NCBI GenBank assembly: GCA_007130555.1
Contig: SLSH01000429.1
Span: forward strand, 1-5,965
DNA from: Bacteroidales bacterium
Lineage (GTDB): Bacteria > Bacteroidota > Bacteroidia > Bacteroidales > ML635J-15
Length of the DNA: 5,965 nt
Reading direction: 5' to 3'
In this document: in pieces, positions 1 to 5,965 of the stretch
How the letters are laid out: each line of letters begins with the position of its first letter
Position numbering within the stretch: position 1 is the stretch's first letter
Made by a program: the position numbers and the translations under genes
The notes under the pieces: generated by a model
Databases searched by the model: none
Told to the model about the DNA's origin: nothing
Seen by the model: only the letters and a program-made list of their open reading frames with translations

Positions 1-1
1 A

Positions 2-478
2 ATTGAACAAACTATTGTCCCTGACGCTATTTTTGGAGTATATGCTTATGGTAAAAAATACTGGGCAGGAATTACTGCATTAAATCTATTTGAATCTAAA
101 TTAAAGATTAATAAAAATTTAGATGATAATACTATGGTCAGACACTATTGGGCTATGGGGGGATATCGCTTTGACTTTGACGGATCTCCTGAATGGGAAG
201 TAGAACCTTCTGCTCTTGTAAAAATGACAGAAGTTACTCCTCCTCAGTTTGATATCAATTTAAAAATAATTTATAATGGAGACTATTGGTTTGGATTTTC
301 AATAAGACCCGAAGATTCATTTATCGCATGTGTAGGTATGAGAGTTAATCAGTATTATTTCGGATTGTCTTATGATTTTACATTTAGCGACCTGTCTGCT
401 TATACAATAGGTTCAACAGAAATTGTTTTTGGTATAAATATTGGCGAAGGAGCATCTGTAAGTAGAAGTTTCTTCTAA
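2..478 (+). CDS. PorP/SprF-family outer-membrane protein, C-terminal part (5' end outside window)
   Basis: The frame is open from position 2, without a stop, to the TAA at 476-478. It gives 158 residues, about half of a usual 300-340 aa PorP/SprF protein, so the gene is cut by the window edge. The ATG at 134 is internal, because family-like sequence continues upstream of it (GVYAYGKKYWAG at fragment residues 12-23). Other family-like features are 'HYW..GGYRFDF', an 'EPSALVK' segment, a 'PPQFDINLKIIY' strand, 'FGLSYDFT' and a closing 'GSTEIVFGI' strand. The chain ends in Phe-Phe, which fits an outer-membrane beta-barrel recognised by the BAM complex. Known family role: T9SS-associated barrels that partner with secreted type B substrates. 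The second PorP/SprF gene in this window is clearly diverged from it, so this is not a recent duplicate. Its own substrate gene may lie beyond the left edge, which is inference. The 'GSTEI' replaces the more usual 'GSHEI' of the family. Confidence 0.87.
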   Translation: MEQTIVPDAIFGVYAYGKKYWAGITALNLFESKLKINKNLDDNTMVRHYWAMGGYRFDFDGSPEWEVEPSALVKMTEVTPPQFDINLKIIYNGDYWFGFSIRPEDSFIACVGMRVNQYYFGLSYDFTFSDLSAYTIGSTEIVFGINIGEGASVSRSFF

Positions 479-490
479 AATTAAAATGCC
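479..490. other. 12-base gap between convergent genes
   Basis: Only 12 bases separate the stop codon of the plus-strand PorP/SprF fragment from the stop codon of the minus-strand PorP/SprF gene. The gap is AT-rich and holds no GC-rich hairpin followed by a T run. Any transcription termination signal must lie inside the facing coding regions, be Rho-dependent, or be absent, in which case the two transcripts would overlap at their 3' ends. Confidence 0.8.
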
Positions 491-1408
491 TTAAAACATT
501 GGTCTGGTATCACCTTTCCGGATCTCTTCAGATAAAAATATTCCAACGCTGATTTCGTGAGCACCACTGCTTACGTTTCTTATTCTTGAAGTTATAATAT
601 CAAAAGAATACTCAAAAAAGAATTTCTCATATTTATATCCGGCAGAAAAAACAATTGCATCTTTACTGGAATAAACTAATGAGGAGAAAAATCTTTTCAT
701 GTTAAAATATTTTAATCCAATATCAAATTTATATGGAGTATTTGGGGTATAATAATTATTAATAAATGGAGATAAACGATACTTATTATTAGAAAAATTA
801 TAGGCTCCCGTTAATAAATAGTGTCTTTTAGACTCTATTGTTCCGGGAACATCATTTTCGTTAAAGAAAATATATTTGGATTGCAACAATTGATTTATGG
901 CAAATCCTATATAAAAGATTTCGCTGTAAAATATTATACCTGCATTTGCATCGGGTTTCCATGTTTTATCATCAAGATGCATATTTACGGCTTGATCATT
1001 AACATCAAATAAGCTAATGTTTGTACCGATTATATTAAATTGTGTTATTGTCCATGCTAAACCAAATGAAATATTAAATTTATCGGCTTTTAATAAATAT
1101 GCATAATTTAAACAGAACTCCATTTTTCTTGATATTCCTGTTATGTCATTTATCATATATACTCCGGCAGCCATGTCTTCTCTGAAATTATATTTCCCGG
1201 TTAAAATTGAAATTTTTGGTGCTCCGCTAAATCCTACCCATTGTGCACGATGGTTTAATATAGCATTAGGTGTTTCGGGGTTAACAATATAAGCAGGATT
1301 CCAATATATATGATTAATATGAGAATTTCGGAAATGTGGTAATTGCTGGGCAATTATTTTACTCCCTGTTATTATTAATAATATGTATATTATTACAATT
1401 TTTTTCAT
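491..1408 (-). CDS. PorP/SprF-family type IX secretion outer-membrane protein
   Basis: A complete 305-residue protein of normal family length. Residues 1-20 form a Sec signal peptide (MKK, then a hydrophobic Ile/Leu stretch) with likely cleavage at IIA|QQ. Family hallmarks follow in order: NPAY at 37-40, RAQWVGFSGAP at 54-64, NDITG at 87-91, 'PDANAGIIF' at 152-160, 'RHYLLTGAYNF' at 195-205, 'YSFD' at 267-270 and 'SGAHEIS' at 281-287. The chain ends in Phe, as expected of a BAM-inserted beta-barrel. In Flavobacterium johnsoniae, SprF is needed for secretion of the adhesin SprB encoded next to it; in Porphyromonas gingivalis, PorP is a T9SS component. Here the gene begins 6 bases after the stop of a large SprB-repeat protein with a type B sorting domain, so the likely job is as that protein's partner at the outer membrane. 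Family assignment is firm; the specific partner is inferred from context. Confidence 0.94.
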   Translation of the reverse strand: MKKIVIIYILLIITGSKIIAQQLPHFRNSHINHIYWNPAYIVNPETPNAILNHRAQWVGFSGAPKISILTGKYNFREDMAAGVYMINDITGISRKMEFCLNYAYLLKADKFNISFGLAWTITQFNIIGTNISLFDVNDQAVNMHLDDKTWKPDANAGIIFYSEIFYIGFAINQLLQSKYIFFNENDVPGTIESKRHYLLTGAYNFSNNKYRLSPFINNYYTPNTPYKFDIGLKYFNMKRFFSSLVYSSKDAIVFSAGYKYEKFFFEYSFDIITSRIRNVSSGAHEISVGIFLSEEIRKGDTRPMF

Positions 1409-1414
1409 TTTTAA

Positions 1415-4400
1415 TTATCTGATAATTGTAACATGTCCTTTAATCGGTGCTCCTGCTGTTCCTAAATCAATGATGTAATAATATGTACCTTCGGGCAATT
1501 CTTTATCGTTATAAGTTCCTGCCCAATCGTTTTGATAATTATTTTCATAAAATACAAGATTCCCGACACGGTTATAAACCCATACCTTACTATATTTGAA
1601 ATGTTCTATATTTTCTATTATCCAGGTATCGTTAACACCATCTCCGTTTGGAGTAAATGTATTATAAACAAAAACACAATATTTACTTTCTTTTAATTCA
1701 ATCTGATATTCAAATATGCAGGAATTATTATCGGTAATGGTTAAATAGTAATTTCCTTCCCTGATTTCATTGATAATATGTTGTGTACTGCCGTCATTCC
1801 AATAATAACTGTAATCTTTTGTGCCTCCGGTTGGATATGCAGCTATACTGCCGTCAAATTCTCCGCTACACGAAGGTCTTATTATCTCAAAATTAGGTCT
1901 TATTGAGTCGGGATGAGTAACCGATAGAGATATTGTATCACCGCAATTATATTTATCATAAGCATAAATTGTATATGTATTTGCGTATAAATTATATGCA
2001 GTATCTCCGGTTTGCTGATCTGACCAAATAAATGTTTTGGGTTCAATTCCATCAGGTAAACTTGCAACAGCAACAGCGATACTATCTTTATAACAAAGGT
2101 TTTCTCTTATAATTTCTGCATATCCGTTAATTTTACCTGAAAAACCTACAGTTAAACCGATTATTTCGGTACAATTATTACTGTCGGTAACTGTAACAAA
2201 AATTTCGCCTGTCTGTAAATTGTAAGCACTATTTCCTTGTTCTCCACTAGACCATAAATATGAATAGGGAGGAGTGCCTCCGACAGTATGTTGTACCTGT
2301 CCGCTTCCGGATGATACTCCGCAAATAACATCTGTCGTAGTTACTGATGTTTCCATTACAAGAGGTTGCGTAAATTTTATACTGTCAAAATACATACAAT
2401 TATTTATATCTGTTACTGTTATATTGTAAAAAATATTGGCAGACATACCGTGTCCCGTAAAACCTTCTTGTTCTACCCCGTCTTCCCATACAACATTATA
2501 CGGAGATGCTCCGCCTTCAGGGATAACATTTGCACTTGCATCATTATAACCGAAACATGAGGGATTAATAATATCATAAAATTCCGAACTTAAATGTTGT
2601 TCGGGCTCGCTAACGGTAGCTTCGTGAACAACAGAACAATTGTTATTATCAGTAAGTGTAACCGTATAATTCCCCGCGGGTAATCCGCCAATTGAATCAT
2701 TATAGTGTCCCGTGCTCCATACAATTGTATAATCGGGTGTGCCTCCGTCCGGATAAGCAATAATATAACCGTCATTTGTGCCTTTACAACTTGCATCTTT
2801 GATGAAAAAATCCAATACAAGTCTGTCGGGTTGTGAAATAATTACAGTAGCAGTATCTGAACAATTGTTTTTATCAATTACAGATACCATATATAATCCC
2901 GGATTTAAATCTGTTAACTCACTTGAATTTTCCTGAGGATTATGAAACCAGAAATATGTATAATCAGGAGTTCCTCCCGTAACATGAACGCTTATTGATC
3001 CGCTATTATCACCGGCACAAGGAATATTTGTGTGTTCAATAGTTGCAATTAGTGTATCCGGCTCTAAAATATTAATAGTCTCTGTCCACAGACAATCATT
3101 TGCATCTGTAACTGAAATTGTATATGTGCCGGCAGGAATATTGGTTAAGTTTTGATATGTTTGTCCTGATGACCACTCTATTGAATACGGAGGTGCCGCC
3201 CCTGATAATTGTACTTCAATAGAACCATATTCCATTCCAAAACAAGGGATATGTGTAAGTGTTGTATCTATTGTTAACGGAGTTTCCGGTTGGTCTATAA
3301 ACACTGAATCAACTATATTACATCCTTTCCAGTCTGTTATAGTTACAGTATGCCAACCTGCACTTAAATTTACAGGATTTTGAAGATTGCTTCCATTTGA
3401 CCAATTAAAAAAATAAGGGGGAGTGCCTCCATTTACATTGGTTTCGACGGCTCCTTGATTAAATCCGTGACAATATATATCCGTAATGTTAAAAGAATAT
3501 ATTATTGGCTCATTAACTGCTACTGTAATTGAGTCGTAACTTTCACAACCATAAGAGTCCGTAATTGTTACCATATAAAAACCGGGTTCTGCCCAAATAC
3601 TGTCAGTATCATGCATTGTATTATGAGTAATATGTCCGGTTGACCATTCATAAGTATATGGAGCTTGCCCGTTTTGAGCTTCTGCATAAATAAAATCATA
3701 AGAGTCCCCATAGCAATATATACCTCCGTCAATATATAGTAAGGCATTAATTTCGGATTTATCATAAGGTTTTATATAAGTTCCGGGGAACTCAAGATCC
3801 TCTTCAAAATGCATTAATTCCCATGTTTCGTCAAACCATGTAGCTGATACATGACCTAAAGACACAGTCCATTCAAATAACGGACCGACTGTCCATGGAC
3901 CTAAATCTTTTTGTTCATCAGTACTTTCATAGTAATTTACATATTGGATAGAAGACGAACCGACCGTTTGTTTATTCTCGGAAATAATTTGTTCGGGTAA
4001 TATAAATTCAGGCATTTCTATTTCAGAAAAAGTTGATTTCCATGGGGTGGTTATTATTATTTCGGCAGAAAGAGCTTCTATTGCTATTGAAAAAGCGATA
4101 CTGTCCCATGTGTGATTTCTAATTGTAGGTTGAATATTGTAACTAACTCCGACATACATACTGTCAACATACGATTCTGTGCCGTGACATGGATATGTTA
4201 TAGTAAGGTCATTTCCTACTGCAATTTTAATAGTATCCGAATATCCTGATTCAACTTCAATATTATTATTTGACGGATCGGTTATAACATAAGGGAGTGC
4301 AACGGGGAAGTCGAAAGTAGCCCAGATAGTAGGACAGAAATAAATATCCTGAATTAATGTGTTTGCTATATGAAGATAAATATCCATTAATGAATAATCA

Positions 4401-5344
4401 ATATCAAATGATATCTCTCCAATCGGAGTTTCGACAGGATAACTTATTTCACCGTTTAAAAATCCTATGGCTTCTTGAATTGCAGGTCCTTCAGGTTCAG
4501 GAAGATATCCAGCCATAACATACAGAAAACCCAGTATATCAAGTTGAGTATTCATGTAAGGGTCGCTTCCGGATGCTATCAGACAATTTGTTTCTTCCTC
4601 TACGTATGCTTCGGTTTCTACATAAGGCAGGTCAACCTGAATTACAAAATCAAAATTCACAAGATCTGTAAAATCTACATCAATAGGTAATTCATAATCA
4701 TGACAAAATGTAAATTCGTCATCAACATAACAAGGATAAACAGTATATTCTGTATATCCGTTTATGTGAAAAAGAGTGTCAAGAGTATGAGGGACATGAA
4801 TACTTGACGGAATTATATGCATTGTATCGCAACTAAAAACACATACAACAATATCCATGTAAGGGTCAAATTCATACTCAAAATCAAGAGTAACAACCCC
4901 GACCGGAGGGAATTCGGTATCTAAAGCCCAGCCGTTAGTTACAATATAAGATGTATGAATTGTAGCAGGGCCTCCATAATCAAATGAATTATGTTCAGGG
5001 AATTCTAATATTACCTGAATGGGATAGTCAAGATCAAATTTACCTGAATAAAAACCGTAAGCTTCCCATGTTGAACTGAGTAATGAGTAAATTCCCGTTT
5101 CAAAACCTATTCCGAATTGCTGACCGAAAATTTCAGTGATTTCAGTAAAACCATAAGATTCATCAATTTCCAGATCAAAAAAAGTGTGATTTACATCTAT
5201 GCCGTATGCAGAGTCGGGACCCCACATATTTTGCTCATGAGAATAATAAAAAATGTCGTGATACAATGTATTGCTTTGAGAAAATCCGTTGATTTTCAAA
5301 ATGATAATAATTATTGTAAATAATATTTTATTTTTTATCTTCAT
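1415..5344 (-). CDS. SprB-repeat surface protein with gliding-motility (CHU_C, T9SS type B) C-terminal domain
   Basis: A 1309-residue secreted protein, numbered here from the ATG at 5344. Residues 1-24 are a Sec signal peptide (MKIKNK, a run of Ile, then a cleavage region near NGFSQS). Residues 25-534 are an acidic region I do not recognise. Residues 535-1220 are nine tandem SprB-type repeats with 'GGTPPYxxxWSxG ... aGxYxVTVTDxNNC' features. Residues 1221-1309 are a CHU_C-type gliding-motility-associated C-terminal domain, with FTPNGDGVND, 'VYNRVGNLVF', 'LPEGTYYYII' and a final 'KGHVTIIR'. This domain class directs export through the T9SS by the type B route. A TTG codon five codons upstream (5359) also keeps the frame open. 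I prefer the ATG because it starts directly at a lysine-rich signal-peptide head. The gene lies 19 bases after the small exported-protein gene and 6 bases before a PorP/SprF gene, its probable secretion partner. SprB repeats occur in adhesins for gliding, so a surface adhesion role is likely. At 1309 aa it is far smaller than F. johnsoniae SprB (about 6,500 aa). Confidence 0.94.
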   Translation of the reverse strand: MKIKNKILFTIIIIILKINGFSQSNTLYHDIFYYSHEQNMWGPDSAYGIDVNHTFFDLEIDESYGFTEITEIFGQQFGIGFETGIYSLLSSTWEAYGFYSGKFDLDYPIQVILEFPEHNSFDYGGPATIHTSYIVTNGWALDTEFPPVGVVTLDFEYEFDPYMDIVVCVFSCDTMHIIPSSIHVPHTLDTLFHINGYTEYTVYPCYVDDEFTFCHDYELPIDVDFTDLVNFDFVIQVDLPYVETEAYVEEETNCLIASGSDPYMNTQLDILGFLYVMAGYLPEPEGPAIQEAIGFLNGEISYPVETPIGEISFDIDYSLMDIYLHIANTLIQDIYFCPTIWATFDFPVALPYVITDPSNNNIEVESGYSDTIKIAVGNDLTITYPCHGTESYVDSMYVGVSYNIQPTIRNHTWDSIAFSIAIEALSAEIIITTPWKSTFSEIEMPEFILPEQIISENKQTVGSSSIQYVNYYESTDEQKDLGPWTVGPLFEWTVSLGHVSATWFDETWELMHFEEDLEFPGTYIKPYDKSEINALLYIDGGIYCYGDSYDFIYAEAQNGQAPYTYEWSTGHITHNTMHDTDSIWAEPGFYMVTITDSYGCESYDSITVAVNEPIIYSFNITDIYCHGFNQGAVETNVNGGTPPYFFNWSNGSNLQNPVNLSAGWHTVTITDWKGCNIVDSVFIDQPETPLTIDTTLTHIPCFGMEYGSIEVQLSGAAPPYSIEWSSGQTYQNLTNIPAGTYTISVTDANDCLWTETINILEPDTLIATIEHTNIPCAGDNSGSISVHVTGGTPDYTYFWFHNPQENSSELTDLNPGLYMVSVIDKNNCSDTATVIISQPDRLVLDFFIKDASCKGTNDGYIIAYPDGGTPDYTIVWSTGHYNDSIGGLPAGNYTVTLTDNNNCSVVHEATVSEPEQHLSSEFYDIINPSCFGYNDASANVIPEGGASPYNVVWEDGVEQEGFTGHGMSANIFYNITVTDINNCMYFDSIKFTQPLVMETSVTTTDVICGVSSGSGQVQHTVGGTPPYSYLWSSGEQGNSAYNLQTGEIFVTVTDSNNCTEIIGLTVGFSGKINGYAEIIRENLCYKDSIAVAVASLPDGIEPKTFIWSDQQTGDTAYNLYANTYTIYAYDKYNCGDTISLSVTHPDSIRPNFEIIRPSCSGEFDGSIAAYPTGGTKDYSYYWNDGSTQHIINEIREGNYYLTITDNNSCIFEYQIELKESKYCVFVYNTFTPNGDGVNDTWIIENIEHFKYSKVWVYNRVGNLVFYENNYQNDWAGTYNDKELPEGTYYYIIDLGTAGAPIKGHVTIIR
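1418..1684 (-). other. Gliding-motility-associated C-terminal (CHU_C, type B) T9SS sorting domain
   Basis: This part encodes residues 1221-1309, the last 89 residues of the large protein. It shows the full pattern of the gliding-motility-associated C-terminal domain: a first strand, 'NTFTPNGDGVND', an aromatic strand ending 'VYNRVGNLVF', a Trp-containing turn (NDWAGTYN), 'ELPEGTYYYII', and the terminal 'KGHVTIIR'. Ending in a basic residue just after a 'GxVTxxR' strand is typical. In F. johnsoniae, type B domains of this kind are used by SprB and need a SprF-like partner, unlike type A domains. The domain is complete, so the protein should be a functional T9SS substrate. Confidence 0.93.
1685..3742 (-). 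repeat. Nine tandem SprB-type protein repeats (period about 76 residues)
   Basis: The repeats cover residues 535-1220 of the large protein. In transcription order they lie at 3742-3506, 3505-3284, 3283-3056, 3055-2825, 2824-2600, 2599-2363, 2362-2135, 2134-1907 and 1906-1685. Boundaries are set by eye just after each 'xxxEP(D/E)'-like linker. Successive first cysteines are 81, 76, 75, 77, 77, 78, 76 and 75 residues apart. Every copy has one early Cys (often 'PCxG' or 'SCxG'), a central Trp, and a late Cys in an 'NNC'-like turn after 'TVTD'. Seven copies keep a recognisable GGTPxY-like turn before the Trp. Copy 1 ('NGQAPY') and copy 8 ('DGIEPK') are the most altered. The DNA copies are well diverged, so this is an old array rather than a recent expansion. 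In known SprB-type proteins such repeats form an extended, beta-rich surface stalk. Confidence 0.9.
3743..5272 (-). other. Unrecognised acidic N-terminal region of the SprB-repeat protein
   Basis: This part encodes residues 25-534 of the large surface protein. It is rich in Phe, Tyr, Ile, Val, Asp and Glu, with alternating patterns suggestive of beta-strands (for example 'VVTLDFEYEFDPYMDIVV'). By hand count it holds about 84 acidic residues against 8 Lys/Arg, giving a strong negative charge. It contains seven cysteines, including a CVFSC pair (168 and 172) and a YPC motif seen twice (203-205 and 384-386). I cannot match it to a named domain. Being next to the signal peptide, it would be the N-terminal end of the exported protein, while the C-terminal domain handles sorting. 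A binding or effector role is therefore possible, but this is inference. Confidence 0.6.
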
Positions 5345-5363
5345 AAAAATATTTTGCAATTAT

Positions 5364-5891
5364 TTACAATGCCTGAACAGATAGTAATGAGGATTCAATT
5401 GCAGGATAAAGTAGTTTTTTCATGCTGACAGGGTAATTAAAATTAACCCAGATTGTATTTTCTTCGCCTGTAAATAACATTGCCCTTTCGAAATCAACAC
5501 CGTCAGCATTAAAACTTACAAAATAAATTACAGCATTACTTCCTGTTTCCAAAATTACTTCTTTACGTTCAATTAAAGTATAATTTTGAGATTTTATGTG
5601 TTCAGGAGTCATTGATTTATCAATTGATATATACGAAACTTCCGGTACTTCGATAATTTGAATTGTACTTGCCGAACCGGAATGAACAAAACCATTAATA
5701 TTTGTGTCTAATTCAAAATGTGGAGGAGGCATTATTTTAACTTGTGTGTTAGGAATATGAACAAGTTTTTCGGTATTATAAACCAGTTTTTTTTGCTGAT
5801 TCTGTACGTATTTATTGATATCTGTATCTTGAGCAATTAGTTGAAAAGATACAATAATACATAAAACTAAAAAGAATAATCGTTTATCCAT
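5364..5891 (-). CDS. Small exported protein of unknown function
   Basis: A 175-residue protein that I cannot assign to a named family. Residues 1-20 form a Sec signal peptide (MDKR, then a hydrophobic stretch, likely cleavage at LIA|QD). The Cys at 11 sits within the hydrophobic core after 'LVL' and does not form a lipobox, so a lipoprotein is unlikely. After a polar linker, residues 46-173 look like one compact alpha/beta domain: 'IPNTQVKIMPPPHFE', 'ASTIQIIEVPEV', a helix around 94-102 ('MTPEHIKSQ'), hairpin-like strands at 105-140, 'TIWVNFNYP' at 146-154, and a closing helix ending 'SSLLSV'. This layout is reminiscent of Mog1/PsbP-like folds, but that is only an impression from the strand pattern. 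There is no C-terminal T9SS sorting domain, so it probably stays in the periplasm or at a membrane surface. It is the first gene of the cluster, 19 bases before the ATG of the SprB-repeat protein, which suggests a linked role in its export or assembly (inference). Confidence 0.85.
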   Translation of the reverse strand: MDKRLFFLVLCIIVSFQLIAQDTDINKYVQNQQKKLVYNTEKLVHIPNTQVKIMPPPHFELDTNINGFVHSGSASTIQIIEVPEVSYISIDKSMTPEHIKSQNYTLIERKEVILETGSNAVIYFVSFNADGVDFERAMLFTGEENTIWVNFNYPVSMKKLLYPAIESSLLSVQAL

Positions 5892-5919
5892 AATATTTAT
5901 ATATTTTTATTATAAAATT

Positions 5920-5951
5920 CAAAATTAACAATTTTTTATTACTTCTGCATA
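5920..5951 (-). promoter_or_regulatory. Possible Bacteroidota-type promoter for the three-gene cluster
   Basis: Read on the minus strand, TAATTTTG at 5927-5920 matches the Bacteroidota -7 consensus TAnnTTTG exactly. A TATG at 5951-5948, 20 bases further upstream, is an imperfect match to the -33 TTTG/TTG element at the right spacing. Transcription would start roughly 20 bases before the ATG at 5891. The region is very AT-rich, so a chance match is possible. Confidence 0.4.
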
Positions 5952-5965
5952 ATATTTTTTTAAAA

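Noticed and set aside
481..496. TTAAAA repeated on both sides of TGCC as a possible terminator between the convergent genes
   Set aside because: The two TTAAAA copies are direct, not inverted, so they cannot form a proper hairpin, and there is no GC-rich stem.
821..1012. Plus-strand open frame of 63 codons inside the PorP/SprF gene
   Set aside because: It is antisense to a firmly identified gene, and its translation shows no family resemblance or export signal.
2268..2281. Perfect short inverted repeat (GGAGG, 4-base loop, CCTCC) inside repeat 7, with similar imperfect ones in other repeats
   Set aside because: It is produced by the codons for the GGTPP turn of the SprB repeat, lies mid-gene, has no T run, and is imperfect in the other copies. 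A coding coincidence is more likely than a regulatory hairpin.
2366..2560. Plus-strand open frame of 64 codons opposite SprB repeat 6
   Set aside because: It is antisense to conserved repeat coding sequence, with no recognisable protein features.
2590..2820. Minus-strand open frame of 76 codons in another frame over repeat 5
   Set aside because: It overlaps in-frame SprB repeat coding sequence and is a by-product of the repeat's codons.
3568..3765. Minus-strand open frame of 65 codons over repeat 1
   Set aside because: It is out of frame with the SprB-repeat gene it lies within, and its translation has no meaningful features.
4475..4690. Plus-strand open frame of 71 codons opposite the acidic N-terminal region
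   Set aside because: It is antisense to the large gene. The absence of stops reflects the composition of the sense strand.
5117..5323. Plus-strand open frame of 68 codons opposite the N-terminus of the large protein
   Set aside because: It is antisense to the signal peptide and early mature region of a well-supported gene, with no family resemblance.

Overview
The window looks like a piece of a Bacteroidota chromosome. The DNA is AT-rich, signal peptides end in the typical '...AQ' style, Shine-Dalgarno sequences are not evident, and the proteins belong to families confined to the type IX secretion system (T9SS) and gliding machinery of that phylum. No RNA genes, mobile elements or CRISPR arrays were seen. 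Coding density is very high, and no stretch over 75 bases lacks a gene.

Layout, left to right. Positions 2-478 (+ strand) hold the C-terminal half of a PorP/SprF-family outer-membrane protein whose start lies outside the window. It converges, with only 12 bases between stop codons, on a three-gene minus-strand cluster that reads from right to left. In transcription order the cluster is: (1) a small exported protein of unknown function, 175 aa (5891-5364); (2) a 1309-aa surface protein (5344-1415) with a signal peptide, a very acidic N-terminal region of about 510 residues that I do not recognise, nine SprB-type repeats of about 76 residues, and a gliding-motility-associated (CHU_C, T9SS type B) C-terminal sorting domain; (3) a complete 305-aa PorP/SprF-family protein (1408-491). 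Gaps inside the cluster are 19 and 6 bases, so it is probably one operon. A possible Bacteroidota-type promoter lies just upstream of gene 1.

How the genes work together: in Flavobacterium johnsoniae the adhesin SprB carries a type B C-terminal domain and needs its neighbour SprF to be secreted. The same pairing here suggests a small 'SprB/SprF-like' module. The large protein would cross the inner membrane by Sec and the outer membrane by T9SS, and the PorP/SprF protein would act as its partner at the outer membrane. The large protein is probably a surface adhesin or filament-like protein, but its ligand cannot be read from the sequence. The most interesting parts are the unrecognised, nearly Lys/Arg-free N-terminal region, the strict two-cysteine layout in all nine repeats, and the unknown small exported protein that leads the operon.
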